Source: Bacillus sp. AFS041924
GTDB taxonomy: Bacteria > Bacillota > Bacilli > Bacillales > Bacillaceae_G
DNA: 64,000 nucleotides
Direction: 5' to 3'
Assembly: GCF_002577195.1 (NCBI RefSeq)
Contig: NZ_NULG01000116.1
Span: 1-64,000, forward strand
Positions 44,329 through 53,548 of the stretch are shown here, one piece after another. Each line of letters starts with the position of its first letter. The first letter of the stretch is position 1. Under the pieces are notes generated by a model. It saw only the letters and a list, made by a program, of their open reading frames with translations. It had not been told where the DNA came from and ran no database searches. Position numbers and translations under genes: made by a program.

Positions 44329-45207
44329 TTGATTGAAATAAAAAATTTGACGTATGGGTATAAAAATACACCGGTTTTATCTGATTTTAATTTAATTGAA
44401 ACAGAGCCGAGTATAATTGCTTTATGGGGAAGAAATGGTACTGGGAAAACAACTTTAATGAGTTTGTTAGCTGGACACTATAAACCTAATGAAGGTTCGG
44501 TAAAAATATTAGGAGAAGAACCTTATAATAATCTAAATGCACTAAAAAATATATGCTATATACAAGAAAATCATCCATTTGGCCATAATTGGCGAATAAA
44601 AGATCTATTAAAATATGGAGAGTACTTTCATCCTAACTGGGATCAACAATTCGCAGAACATTTAGTTGAACTTTTTGAATTACCATTAAGGAAGAAAATT
44701 GCTAAATTTTCAAAAGGAATGAAAACTGCTGCCCAAATCATCTTAGGGTTAGCTAGTAATGCAAAAATAACGGTTCTAGATGAGCCAACGAATGGTTTGG
44801 ATGCGGTAAAAAGAAAGCAGTTTTACGATGCATTAATGGAAAGTTACGAAGAAAATCCAAGGTTGATCTTACTTTCTACACATCATATTGAAGAAATTCA
44901 ACCTTTATGTGAAACAATCGTTGTAATAAATCAAGGAAAAGTTCTATTTCATGAACAAATGGAAGTAATGAGAGAAAAAGGAATTATTCTTTCGGGCGAT
45001 ATAGATTCAATCAATCATGTAACGAAAAATGTATCGATATTGGATTCTACCAAAATTAGTTCAACTCAAAAAGTAATGATCGATGAGTTATTCACTGCTA
45101 ATTGGAAGAATATCGCTGAAGAATATCGTCTTTCAATTGAAAAAGCAACTTTACAAGACTATTTAATAAATAAAACAATCAATAAAAATAAAGAGGTGAA
45201 ACAATGA
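44329..45207 (+). CDS. ABC transporter ATP-binding protein (YtrB-like)
   Basis: A 292-residue ATPase: Walker A LWGRNGTGKTTLM near residue 32, signature FSKGMKTAAQIILGLA near 126 (a weak LSGGQ variant, common in the YtrB group), Walker B ITVLDEPTNGLD near 148 and switch His in LSTHHIEE. The C-terminal part (about 215-292) is a family extension. TTG start at 44329 after GGGGGAGAAAC. It overlaps the membrane-protein gene by 4 nt. Confidence 0.9.
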   Translation: MIEIKNLTYGYKNTPVLSDFNLIETEPSIIALWGRNGTGKTTLMSLLAGHYKPNEGSVKILGEEPYNNLNALKNICYIQENHPFGHNWRIKDLLKYGEYFHPNWDQQFAEHLVELFELPLRKKIAKFSKGMKTAAQIILGLASNAKITVLDEPTNGLDAVKRKQFYDALMESYEENPRLILLSTHHIEEIQPLCETIVVINQGKVLFHEQMEVMREKGIILSGDIDSINHVTKNVSILDSTKISSTQKVMIDELFTANWKNIAEEYRLSIEKATLQDYLINKTINKNKEVKQ

Positions 45208-45905
45208 GGTCTATAAGAGGTACTTATCAACTTGTAATTGATGAGTTTGGTTGGTATTTTAAAATATTTTCGTTCATTACTTTATTTTTGGCTGTTGTCT
45301 ATCTATTAATTAGTATAATCTTTAATATTCCTTTGCAAACTGGTGCAGCCCTGTTTGGACCGACTTATGGAGGAATAGCTACGTTTGGTGTTGCATCATT
45401 GGTCATACCTTTTCAAGTTGCAATTGGATTAGGCAGTACTAGAATCCAATTTTTAAAATCATATAATATTATGGCAGTAGTAATGGTCATTACAAGTATT
45501 ACTTATTTAAATATACTTTACTTCTTTATGAAAATTCTATTAGATAAAGGGATAAATAGTTTTCAATTTTTTCATCCAGGTAGATTAATTTCATCAGATT
45601 ATCACTTTTTTACGTATTACTGGACCGACCTTATGATTGGATTTATCATCCTAGGTCTCTCTTCTTTTATTGCTGTAGTAATAAGAAGATTGGGTATTCT
45701 TTATTTCTTAATTGCGTTAGTTATACTAAGCATATTCATGACGTTCTTATCTATAAATGGTATAACTGCAGATATGCTTTCATGGATTTTAAAAATTAAG
45801 ACGATAAATATTTTTACATCCATTGGAATATTAGGAATGATCCTTCAGGCCTTAACATTTCCAATGATGAAAAATGCACCGCTAAAAATGAAGGGTAGAA
45901 ATTAA
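45204..45905 (+). CDS. ABC transporter membrane protein, hypothetical permease
   Basis: A 233-residue protein with about six hydrophobic helices (first near 22-40; last near 200-216). The ATG overlaps the ATPase stop, and AGAGGTG lies upstream. By position it is the membrane partner of the ATPase. Substrate unknown; antibiotic or cell-envelope stress function is inferred from the YtrA-type regulator. Confidence 0.8.
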   Translation: MRSIRGTYQLVIDEFGWYFKIFSFITLFLAVVYLLISIIFNIPLQTGAALFGPTYGGIATFGVASLVIPFQVAIGLGSTRIQFLKSYNIMAVVMVITSITYLNILYFFMKILLDKGINSFQFFHPGRLISSDYHFFTYYWTDLMIGFIILGLSSFIAVVIRRLGILYFLIALVILSIFMTFLSINGITADMLSWILKIKTINIFTSIGILGMILQALTFPMMKNAPLKMKGRN

Positions 45906-45916
45906 TATATTATTTA

Positions 45917-45947
45917 AAAAAGTATGCTAATTATTGCATACTTTTTT
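45917..45947 (+). terminator. Terminator of the GntR/ABC operon
   Basis: AAAGTATGC pairs with GCATACTTT (45936-45944), followed by T residues. Confidence 0.88.
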
Positions 45948-46031
45948 ACGTTAATTTGTAAAACTATGAAACTAGGATTTAATAGTTTCTGTATAATAGA
46001 AAGTAAAATACATTAAGTTAGGAGATTGAAA

Positions 46032-46490
46032 ATGCCATATACAATTAATCCGATTGCTTATGTTAAAAATTCAAGAAAAGAAATTGAAGATGATCATTGG
46101 GGTTCGATTATCTCTGAAATTGAGTTAGATGATCAGTTTGATGAAGAAGCGTTGAGTGGTATTAGTGATTTTTCACATTTAGAAATAATTTTTTATTTTA
46201 ACAAAGTGACTGATGAAATGATTCAATATAATGCAAGACACCCTAGAAATAATCTTCAGTATCCTAAGGTAGGAATTTTTGCACAAAGAGGTAAAAACAG
46301 GCCAAATAAATTAGGGTTAACATCTGTAGAACTTTTAAAACATACTGGCCGCATACTTACAGTAAGAGGGTTGGATGCAATCGATGGAACTCCAATTATT
46401 GATATCAAACCTATCATGAAAGAGTTTCTTCCTAAAGGTGAGATAAAACAATCTGATTGGTCAAGGACTTTGATGGAAAAATATTGGTGA
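46032..46490 (+). CDS. TrmO/TsaA-like tRNA methyltransferase
   Basis: A 152-residue single-domain protein of the YaeB/TrmO family: NPIAYVKNSRKEIEDDHWGS start, FSHLEIIFYFNKV near 51 and the signature KNRPNKLGLTSVELL near 92, with LDAIDGTPIIDIKP near 117. E. coli TrmO methylates N6-threonylcarbamoyladenosine at tRNA position 37. The ATG at 46032 has GGAG 7 nt upstream; the TTG at 46026 is too close to it. Confidence 0.88.
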   Translation: MPYTINPIAYVKNSRKEIEDDHWGSIISEIELDDQFDEEALSGISDFSHLEIIFYFNKVTDEMIQYNARHPRNNLQYPKVGIFAQRGKNRPNKLGLTSVELLKHTGRILTVRGLDAIDGTPIIDIKPIMKEFLPKGEIKQSDWSRTLMEKYW

Positions 46491-46507
46491 TTAATTGTTA
46501 AAATGAA

Positions 46508-46560
46508 AAAGAGCTTCTCAACTGTTTACTGTTTTAATACATCGAGAAGCTCATTTTTTT
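46508..46560 (+). terminator. Terminator after the trmO-like gene
   Basis: GAGCTTCTC (46511-46519) pairs with GAGAAGCTC (46544-46552), followed by seven T. The following stretch to 46778 has a GGAAAGGAG/CTCCTTTCC hairpin (about 46655-46678) and no gene I can support. Confidence 0.8.
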
Positions 46561-46778
46561 ATGAATTTAGCCCTTTTCGTGAAAATTGCTTTGGAAAAAC
46601 TGGAAGTAGAAGAACGATAACACGTCCTATCGCAGCGTTTGGCGAGCAGTCTGAGGAAAGGAGAATTAACTCCTTTCCCATTTTTTCAACAGCCCCATAA
46701 ACAGTTCTTTTTTAGAAAGGATCAATTCCTACAGATAAAATTTTAAAGGATGATGTTACAAATCTTTGGCTAAAGTAA

Positions 46779-47111
46779 TTATACTCTGTTTTCATGCGTT
46801 TTTCTTCTAAAACCTAGTAATCCAACTAGTCCTAGTAATCCAAGCCAACCCCAATTATTATCATTAACATCATCTGTAGTTGTAGTGTTAGTAACAGGTG
46901 TTGGGTTATATCGATTAGTCATATTACTTGGATTATAACGATTATTAGTCAAATTATCTTGATCGTATCGATCATTATTCATATCACCAATAGAATTGTA
47001 TCGATTATTAGTATTAAATTCATCAGTATTGACGTTTGCAGCTAAAACATTATTAGTTAAAACTGATATCGATAAGAATAAAGAAAATAGTACTAAACAA
47101 AATCTTTTCAT
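46779..47111 (-). CDS. WGxxGxxG-type surface protein with NRYN repeats
   Basis: A 110-residue exported protein: signal peptide (residues 1-24, cut after VLA), an Asn-rich middle with four NNRYNS/NDRYDQ/NNRYNP/TNRYNP repeats, and a C-terminal WGWLGLLGLVGLLGFRRK segment, which is the WGxxGxxG sorting-like motif followed by a basic tail. The function is unknown; the C-terminal signal suggests membrane anchoring. GAAGGGTGG precedes the ATG. Confidence 0.78.
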   Translation of the reverse strand: MKRFCLVLFSLFLSISVLTNNVLAANVNTDEFNTNNRYNSIGDMNNDRYDQDNLTNNRYNPSNMTNRYNPTPVTNTTTTDDVNDNNWGWLGLLGLVGLLGFRRKTHENRV

Positions 47112-47328
47112 TTTAATTCACCACCCTTCTCTTTTAGAAAAAGTACTGATAAGTACTTGATTAGTTTTAGTAGTAATAACTAAAACTATCTTGGTAATTT
47201 TAACCACTATTTAAAATACTTTTTTAGTATAATTACTTTCTTTTGATAAATAATAGCATTGGTACCTGTACCTATTCGTTAAAGAAGAAAAGAATGAATT
47301 TATTAACGAAGGGAAGTAAGTCGTTCGT

Positions 47329-47537
47329 TCTAGGAAAGGTAACTTTTACGATAACGCTTGTATCAAGAGCTTCTTTTCTTATTTAAAAACGGAAAAGTTG
47401 TATTTGGTGAACCCGAAAACAAGGTGTAAGCAGCAAAGGCGATTCAGGAAAATATTTATTGTTATAACAATGATCGATTCCAAGAAAAATGAAACGACCT
47501 TTCCCCGATGGCATATCGAGAAAGGGTCGCAGCTTAA
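47329..47537 (+). pseudogene. 3' remnant of an IS3-family transposase (OrfB)
   Basis: Translation gives SRKGNFYDNACIKSFFSYLK followed by TEKLYLVNPKTR, then after a one-base shift AAKAIQENIYCYNNDRFQEK, a stop, and NDLSPMAYRERVAA. This is the end of an IS3/IS150-type integrase catalytic domain. The catalytic Glu of the NACIESFF motif is Lys here, so the copy was dead even before truncation. No terminal repeats were found. Confidence 0.82.
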
Positions 47538-47699
47538 TATACTCTTTTATTCATTGTCTACTTGATAGGGTTATGTGCAAAGGTGGGCCTTTTTTAAACA
47601 TTTATCTCACTGCTTTTTATAATTCTCCATAAGTGATTGGCTTTGCTATTTTTTAAAAAGAATTTAATCTTAGTGTTTTTTGTTTTGGATAATGTTTAT

Positions 47700-47867
47700 T
47701 TAAATCTCTATTCTCGGCTTGTTTGCTGCTCCTATTGCATTCCCCACTAAAAACTCTGCAAATTTCCCTCTTAATGAGTTTGTTTGTACATTTGGAAATG
47801 CCCATTTCCAAAAGTCTAATATTGTATTGTTTGTCCCAATAATCGGGGTATTTTTTGGATTCTTCAT
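47700..47867 (-). pseudogene. Truncated N-terminal fragment of a hypothetical protein
   Basis: A 55-codon ORF containing TILDFWKWAFPNVQTNSLRG followed by KFAEFLVGNAIGAANKPRIE. This looks like the N-terminus of larger proteins, with a DFWQWA...RGxxAEFLVGxALG...PRxEWDAYD pattern, that I associate loosely with restriction/defence-type loci. Here it stops after PRIEI. No clear ribosome-binding site. The family link is from memory and tentative. Confidence 0.45.
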
Positions 47868-47951
47868 GGTGTTTGCTGCTCTTAATGTAAACGTATAGTA
47901 TCTATTAACCTTTCCAGTTTTAGAGGAGTCTATTTAGCGGGTGGCATATAA

Positions 47952-48143
47952 AGAAGAATTAGAAATCAAGCTAAATACAGACAATTACTACAAAATATAG
48001 AATATAAATTAGATAAATTAATTGAAGATTTCGAAAAAAATATACCTAAGCTAATACAACTAAATGATGCTTTAGTTGAAGAAAACGAGTTGTCAGAAGC
48101 TCGTTTTTTTGTTGGGATTAATGGCAAAATAGTTAAAATATAA
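47952..48143 (+). pseudogene. Fragment of a coiled-coil protein gene
   Basis: 64 codons open after a stop at 47949, reading RNQAKYRQLLQNIEYKLDKL, IEDFEKNIPKLIQLNDALVE and ending ARFFVGINGKIVKI. There is no start codon near the beginning, so it appears to be the 3' end of a lost gene. No family recognised. Confidence 0.4.
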
Positions 48144-48443
48144 ATCACATTGAAATTGATAATTAAAATTATGTTAAAATAGATTCTGAAATCAATATAG
48201 CTACAAATGGATCAACATAGCTTAGCAATACAATCTGATGACCTGTTAAGTTTTGCATACCCAAGAAAAAGAAATAGTATGAATACCATTTGGCAATGAA
48301 TTATTTTACTACGTTAATGTTTTTACTGATATATGCAAGGTTAGCAGTATACTAATAAAGTAATAGGATTAATTCAGTAAAATAAGGTATATTATATTTG
48401 GTGAATAGATGCTCTTTAAAGAGAAGAAAAGTAGGTGAACATA

Positions 48444-48593
48444 GTGGGAAAATATCAATTGGATACTAAAGGTCAAATGGCTGTGACAAAGTTTCATGAA
48501 AAACAGACGCCTGCCAAATTTGATAAAAAGCAGCAACTTGAAAAAATGCGTGCGGAGTATTTGAAAAAGAAGCAAAAACAAACAGATAAATAA
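48444..48593 (+). CDS. Small basic protein, hypothetical
   Basis: A 49-residue Lys-rich protein (MGKYQLDTKGQMAVTKFHEK then a helical KKQQLEKMRAEYLKKK tail). GTG start at 48444 with AGGTGA 5 nt upstream; its own terminator follows. Upstream, 48149-48443 shows no supported gene apart from a doubtful 30-codon ORF at 48207. Confidence 0.65.
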   Translation: MGKYQLDTKGQMAVTKFHEKQTPAKFDKKQQLEKMRAEYLKKKQKQTDK

Positions 48594-48601
48594 GTTGAAT
48601 G

Positions 48602-48636
48602 AAAACATAGGAAGACTAAAAACTCCCTATGTTTTT
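48602..48636 (+). terminator. Terminator after the 49-residue gene
   Basis: AAAACATAGG pairs with CCTATGTTTT (48626-48635). Confidence 0.82.
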
Positions 48637-48990
48637 CTTATTTGAAGTTCTTTTTTTATTTGAAGATAAAAACAACATCGGTTTAAAATTATGGTCATTT
48701 TCTTACTATTTGGATAAATTATAGGTTTAGAATATAATATTCCCCCAAATGACTTTATGGAAATTTTACATAAAACTACAAGATTCTATATAAAATACCT
48801 TTTTTTTACTTTGTTTTACTAAATACGACATTGGTTTTATTTTTTTTGTAAATTAGTATGTGGTAAAATCCCCCAATACTTTTCAAGAAAAATATGGCTA
48901 TAATTTAAATTAAGTGATTTTTCTGAAAAAAACACTTATTTTTGTCTTATTTTGCAATTATTAATTTTAGAAGAAAGTAGGGGGTATTTA

Positions 48991-51900
48991 ATGAAGGGGT
49001 TAAGTAGTAAAATTTTTCAAACCACATCTGTAATTGCTTTAGCTAGTAGTACAATTTTGGGATCTACCTTGGTTACAAAAAAGCCAGCATATGCGATTTC
49101 AAATGAAGCAGAAATTATTCTTCAATCTCTTACAGCTGAGCAACGAGAGGCATTACATCAATTAGATCTAGCTGATTCAAAAACTGGTTTACGCTTATCC
49201 GATGACATCGATTTAACTAGTGAAAAAGATGTTTCGGTAATTGTTGAATTTAAAGAACATCCAGCGAAAGTAGCTCAATTAGAGAAAGCTACAGAAGGGG
49301 AATCAATTTCATTAGAGAAGGCGAAAGAAAATGTAACTAAGTCACACACTAAGTTTAAGCAGGAATTACAAGAAAAATTAGGAAAAAAAGAGAAATCTGG
49401 TAAAGAAGGATTTCGAATTAAATATACATATCAAAATGCGTTTAACGGTGTTTCTATGACTCTTCCTGCAAATCAAGTTAAGGACTTGTTGGAATTGGAT
49501 ACTGTTAAAGCTGTTTATAGTGATACAATAATCCAAATTCAACCACCTGTTGATAAAGCAGAAGTAAAGGAACAAACTAAGGTTGATAGTTTACCTTTTT
49601 TAAAGATTGATAAGTTACATGATGAAGGATTTACAGGGAAAAATATAAAAATCGGTGTAATTGACACTGGTATTGATTATAACCATCCTGATTTAAAGGA
49701 TGCATACAAAGGTGGTTATGATTTTGTAGATAATGACAACGATCCAATGGAAACTACATACGATCAATGGAAAGTTTCAAAAAAAGCTGAATTTGTTAAT
49801 GGAAATGCTTATTATACGAAGCACGGGACGCATGTTTCAGGAACGATTGCCGGTCAAGCGAAGAACAGTTCTGATTATAAAGTCAAGGGAGTAGCACCAG
49901 ATTCAGACTTGTATGTATACCGCGTTTTAGGTCCATATGGTTCTGGTTCGAATTCAGCTGTAATCGCAGGTATTGATCGTTCTGTTGCTGATGGAATGAA
50001 TGTTATTAATCTATCATTAGGTTCGACAATAAATGATCCATTAGAAGCAACGAGTCTAGCAATAGATAATGCAGTATTAAATGGTGTTACAGCTGTGGTT
50101 GCAGCAGGAAATTCTGGAGAGAGTATGTCCACATTAGGTTCACCAGGTGCAGCAGCACTTGCATTAACAGTTGGGGCGAGTTCTGTTTCAACGAAAGTTA
50201 CTACATTTGGCAGCAAATTTTTAGTAAACGGTAAAGAAACTGAAAGCAAGTTACAATTAATGACGAAAAAATGGACAGATGATTTTACGAATATGTCTGG
50301 AAAAACATTTGATATTGTTAATGTTGGAGAGGGTGGAGCAACAGATTACGCAGGAAAAAATGTTCAAGGTAAGATAGCATTTGTTGCACGAGGTACGTAT
50401 GCGCTTGTAGATAAAATGAACTATGCAAAACAATACGGTGCTGCTGGTGTAATTATATACAATAATAATGCGGATGAAGGACAAATTCCATATTATTTGG
50501 GAGAAAGCAATGATAATATACCAGTATTTTCAATGACAAATAAAGACGGATTGGCGTTAAATGAATTATTTATCAGTGGAACAACTTCAGTTACCCTAGG
50601 TACTATTGGAGAGGCAGTAATACCAGGTGATAATCTTGCTAGCTTTAGCTCTAGAGGTCCTTCAGGAACACTATATGATATTAAACCTGAAGTTACAGCA
50701 CCGGGGGTAGATATTATATCGACGGTTCCTTCCTATATCAATAACAAAAATGATATAACAGATTATTCATCTTCGTATTTGAGAATGTCTGGAACATCGA
50801 TGGCAACACCACATGTCACTGGTATTGCTGCCTTACTATTGCAAGCACATCCAGACTATACTCCAGCAGATATTAAGACGGTATTAATGAATACAGCAGA
50901 TCCCTTAAGAAGTGATTATAGTGTATTTGAGGTTGGGGCTGGGAGAGTTGACCCCTATGAAGCTATTTTTTCAAGACTTGAATTAGTAGTTCAAGATAAA
51001 ACGCCATTTATTAAAAATAATGAAAAAATAATGATTGAAGAGCAAACTGGTGGACTTAGCTATGGGTTTATTCCATTAAATAAAAATGATCTTACAAAAA
51101 AAACGAAAATTTCAATAAAAAATCACTCTTATAAAACGGAAAAGTATTCTATTTCAGTCGAATATAATGTTGGAACTCGAGGGTCTTTAGATGCAATAGC
51201 GAATGGGGTTAGCGTAACCGTACCAAAAAACATTAAAATCGAAGCGGATAGCCAGGAATTGATTACAGCAAAACTAAACATTCCTTCAACTGCGAATAAA
51301 GGGACATATGAAGGATATATTCATGTAGTCAATGAGAAGGATCCAGATGACAATTATCAAATTCCGTTTGGCTTCCGTCTAGTAAAAGAAGGATTTGAAT
51401 ATTTCAAAGTTCATTCACCAAGCATCTCTACAAATCGAGCAAATGCACCTTATAGTGTAAAGGCGTCGGATTTAGATTTTAAAATTAATTCACCTATGCA
51501 AACAATGGATTTTATTTTAGTAGATTCAAAAACAAATAAGGAAATGGGAATTATCGGAACTGCAAATATTTCAAGTGCAGGAATAGATAAGGATTATTAC
51601 CTTCAAAAAGCATTTGCAGGAAGATATTTTCCATTTACAGGAAATTCTAAGAAACCGATAGGAGCTACATCAATTTTAGCAACGGATGGTTTGTATAAAA
51701 TAAAAGTAATTGGCACAACCATCGACGGTAAACAGTTTATTACAACGAATCAAGTATATATAGACAATAACCGTCCAGACTTTAAACTGGATGACACGAA
51801 TGCTCTACCTAAAGGAGAACTACCATTTGTAGAATTAGCACCTGGCCAAAAAACAGTTACTTTATCTGGAAGTATAATAGATAATGAAGCTATTGAAATG

Positions 51901-53091
51901 GAAGCCAATGGAATGAATGTAACACAAGCCAATAATAATGCATGGTATGGTCCTAACTCTCCGGCGATTGGTATTACTGCTGATTCTAATGGTAAGTTTA
52001 AGAAAGAAGTCTCTGTGGAATCTTCAAATCCAGTCCATATGCTACAATATGTAGCGTCGGATAGAGCAGGAAACTCAACGATGGCTAAAGTCGTTTACTA
52101 TATAAAGCCAGGAACGCAATATATTTATGCAAAACCAAATAAAGATTCTTTTACAATGGGTGATCAATTAACCTATACGTTCTATGCACATGGCTTGCAA
52201 CAAGCAAAGGATTTAACAATCAAGTTTGACTACAATTCAAGATATTTTAAATCTGTTGTATTTAATAAAAATGTATCTTTATCCGAAGATACACAGTTTA
52301 CAGCGACTTCAACAGGAACTACAAGTAAATCAAATACGATTAATTTAAAAACATCTGGAGAAGGTTTAAGCGGCGATCTGCCTTTATTTGATATGCAAGT
52401 AGATACGAACGCTAATGAATTTGTTAATGTTAATTCTATATTTTTCATAATCACTTCTTCTAATTACAAAGATAGTAGTGGAAAAACAGTAAGTCCGTAT
52501 ACTCAAGTTGGATTATTACCTAGTTATCCCGCTTATTCAACGGCAACAGCAAAGCTAAATGCAGAAGGATTATTAAATTCAAATGGGAGTTTTAATTTTG
52601 CCATTGACTACACGACAATTGATGCAGAAGTCACAGCGAAAGACGCTAAAGGTAAATTATATTATGGTGAAATTCAAAAGAATGGCAACGTCGTATTTAG
52701 TAAACTGCCAATTACAGAACAATTATATACCGTTATCATTGATGTTCCTGGTCATTTTACAACATATACGCCTATGGAAATTGGACGAAAAGATCGAGAA
52801 ATTAATATAGGTGAAAATATTTCTTATCCTACAGTAAGAGAAATAGCAGGAGATATTAATAAAGACAATGTCGTTGATCTAATGGACGCATTATATCTTC
52901 AAACATATTGGGGAATAAATAAACGAAGTGCTGATATCAATTTTGATAAAGTAGTAGATGCAAAGGACTTTGCATTGTTTGAAAAAAATTATTTAATGCA
53001 AAATCAATATGTTGAAAATGCCTCAAAACCGATTCAAAAATTTAAAGGGAAAACGATTGAAGACATTAAAAATGAGTTGGGAATTAAATAA
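48991..53091 (+). CDS. Large secreted S8 (subtilisin/Vpr-like) protease with dockerin-like C-terminus
   Basis: A 1366-residue exported protease: signal peptide (about 1-35), inhibitor-I9 propeptide (about 75-175, VSVIVEFKEHPAKV), then a subtilase domain with catalytic Asp225 (VIDTGID), His278 (HGTHVSG) and Ser603 (SGTSMATPHV). A PA domain (about 440-535) sits between His and Ser as in Vpr. Beta-sandwich regions follow, including one near residues 1045-1190 resembling a cohesin fold (KDSFTMGDQLTYTFYAHGLQ). At about 1285-1335 come two EF-hand-like repeats (GDINKDNVVDLMDALYLQTY, then DINFDKVVDAKDFALFEKNY), a type I dockerin pattern. B. subtilis Vpr is about 806 residues, so this has roughly 500 extra. 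The ATG at 48991 follows AGGGGGT. Confidence 0.9.
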   Translation: MKGLSSKIFQTTSVIALASSTILGSTLVTKKPAYAISNEAEIILQSLTAEQREALHQLDLADSKTGLRLSDDIDLTSEKDVSVIVEFKEHPAKVAQLEKATEGESISLEKAKENVTKSHTKFKQELQEKLGKKEKSGKEGFRIKYTYQNAFNGVSMTLPANQVKDLLELDTVKAVYSDTIIQIQPPVDKAEVKEQTKVDSLPFLKIDKLHDEGFTGKNIKIGVIDTGIDYNHPDLKDAYKGGYDFVDNDNDPMETTYDQWKVSKKAEFVNGNAYYTKHGTHVSGTIAGQAKNSSDYKVKGVAPDSDLYVYRVLGPYGSGSNSAVIAGIDRSVADGMNVINLSLGSTINDPLEATSLAIDNAVLNGVTAVVAAGNSGESMSTLGSPGAAALALTVGASSVSTKVTTFGSKFLVNGKETESKLQLMTKKWTDDFTNMSGKTFDIVNVGEGGATDYAGKNVQGKIAFVARGTYALVDKMNYAKQYGAAGVIIYNNNADEGQIPYYLGESNDNIPVFSMTNKDGLALNELFISGTTSVTLGTIGEAVIPGDNLASFSSRGPSGTLYDIKPEVTAPGVDIISTVPSYINNKNDITDYSSSYLRMSGTSMATPHVTGIAALLLQAHPDYTPADIKTVLMNTADPLRSDYSVFEVGAGRVDPYEAIFSRLELVVQDKTPFIKNNEKIMIEEQTGGLSYGFIPLNKNDLTKKTKISIKNHSYKTEKYSISVEYNVGTRGSLDAIANGVSVTVPKNIKIEADSQELITAKLNIPSTANKGTYEGYIHVVNEKDPDDNYQIPFGFRLVKEGFEYFKVHSPSISTNRANAPYSVKASDLDFKINSPMQTMDFILVDSKTNKEMGIIGTANISSAGIDKDYYLQKAFAGRYFPFTGNSKKPIGATSILATDGLYKIKVIGTTIDGKQFITTNQVYIDNNRPDFKLDDTNALPKGELPFVELAPGQKTVTLSGSIIDNEAIEMEANGMNVTQANNNAWYGPNSPAIGITADSNGKFKKEVSVESSNPVHMLQYVASDRAGNSTMAKVVYYIKPGTQYIYAKPNKDSFTMGDQLTYTFYAHGLQQAKDLTIKFDYNSRYFKSVVFNKNVSLSEDTQFTATSTGTTSKSNTINLKTSGEGLSGDLPLFDMQVDTNANEFVNVNSIFFIITSSNYKDSSGKTVSPYTQVGLLPSYPAYSTATAKLNAEGLLNSNGSFNFAIDYTTIDAEVTAKDAKGKLYYGEIQKNGNVVFSKLPITEQLYTVIIDVPGHFTTYTPMEIGRKDREINIGENISYPTVREIAGDINKDNVVDLMDALYLQTYWGINKRSADINFDKVVDAKDFALFEKNYLMQNQYVENASKPIQKFKGKTIEDIKNELGIK

Positions 53092-53115
53092 ATAGAGTGT
53101 TTATAAAGAATTTAG

Positions 53116-53160
53116 TTTGTAGACAAATTGGAGTTTTCTCCATGTCTACAAGCTTTTTTT
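53116..53160 (+). terminator. Terminator after the S8 protease gene
   Basis: TTTGTAGACA and TTGGAG pair with CTCCA and TGTCTACAAG, followed by seven T. From 53160 to 53440 the sequence is AT-rich with no supported gene. Confidence 0.8.
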
Positions 53161-53441
53161 GTTTCCTTTTTTTATCAATTAAATTTACCTCACTGTTTAA
53201 ATTTAGACATATTTCTAATTCCTTTTATAATAACAATCCTTATTCAACTAATTCGGTCAATAAATTACAGATCTAAATCAACAATCTACTTAAATAACCT
53301 ATTAATAAAAAAAACTTAAATCTAAAGGCAAGATATGAAAAATCGGGACTTTAATTGACTTTGTTCAGTATAAGAGAAATAGGAAATGGAGCAAAATTAA
53401 AAGAAACGGAATAAAAAAAAATTAAACATTATAACGTTATA

Positions 53442-53470
53442 TTGACTAATGTTAAATTAGATGTTATTCT
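53442..53470 (+). promoter_or_regulatory. Sigma-A-type promoter of the amino-sugar-acid operon
   Basis: TTGACT (53442-53447), 17-nt spacer, TATTCT (53465-53470). It lies 27 bp upstream of the inverted-repeat operator. Confidence 0.65.
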
Positions 53471-53496
53471 ACATTGGAATAATAAACAAGATAGTT

Positions 53497-53530
53497 GTAA
53501 ACGAATACATTTATCAATTAATTCGTTTAC
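53497..53530 (+). promoter_or_regulatory. Inverted-repeat operator overlapping a cre-like site
   Basis: GTAAACGAAT (53497-53506) is the exact reverse complement of ATTCGTTTAC (53521-53530), 14 nt apart, placed just after the promoter. TGTAAACGAATACA (53496-53509) also matches the CcpA cre consensus at 13 of 14 positions. The pair could be the binding site of the operon's GntR regulator, of CcpA, or of both. Confidence 0.6.
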
Positions 53531-53548
53531 TTAAAAAGGATGAGGGAA

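Noticed and set aside
53496-53509. Calling the site purely a CcpA cre element
   Set aside because: The exact inverted copy 14 nt downstream is not part of a cre site, so a second regulator is at least as likely.
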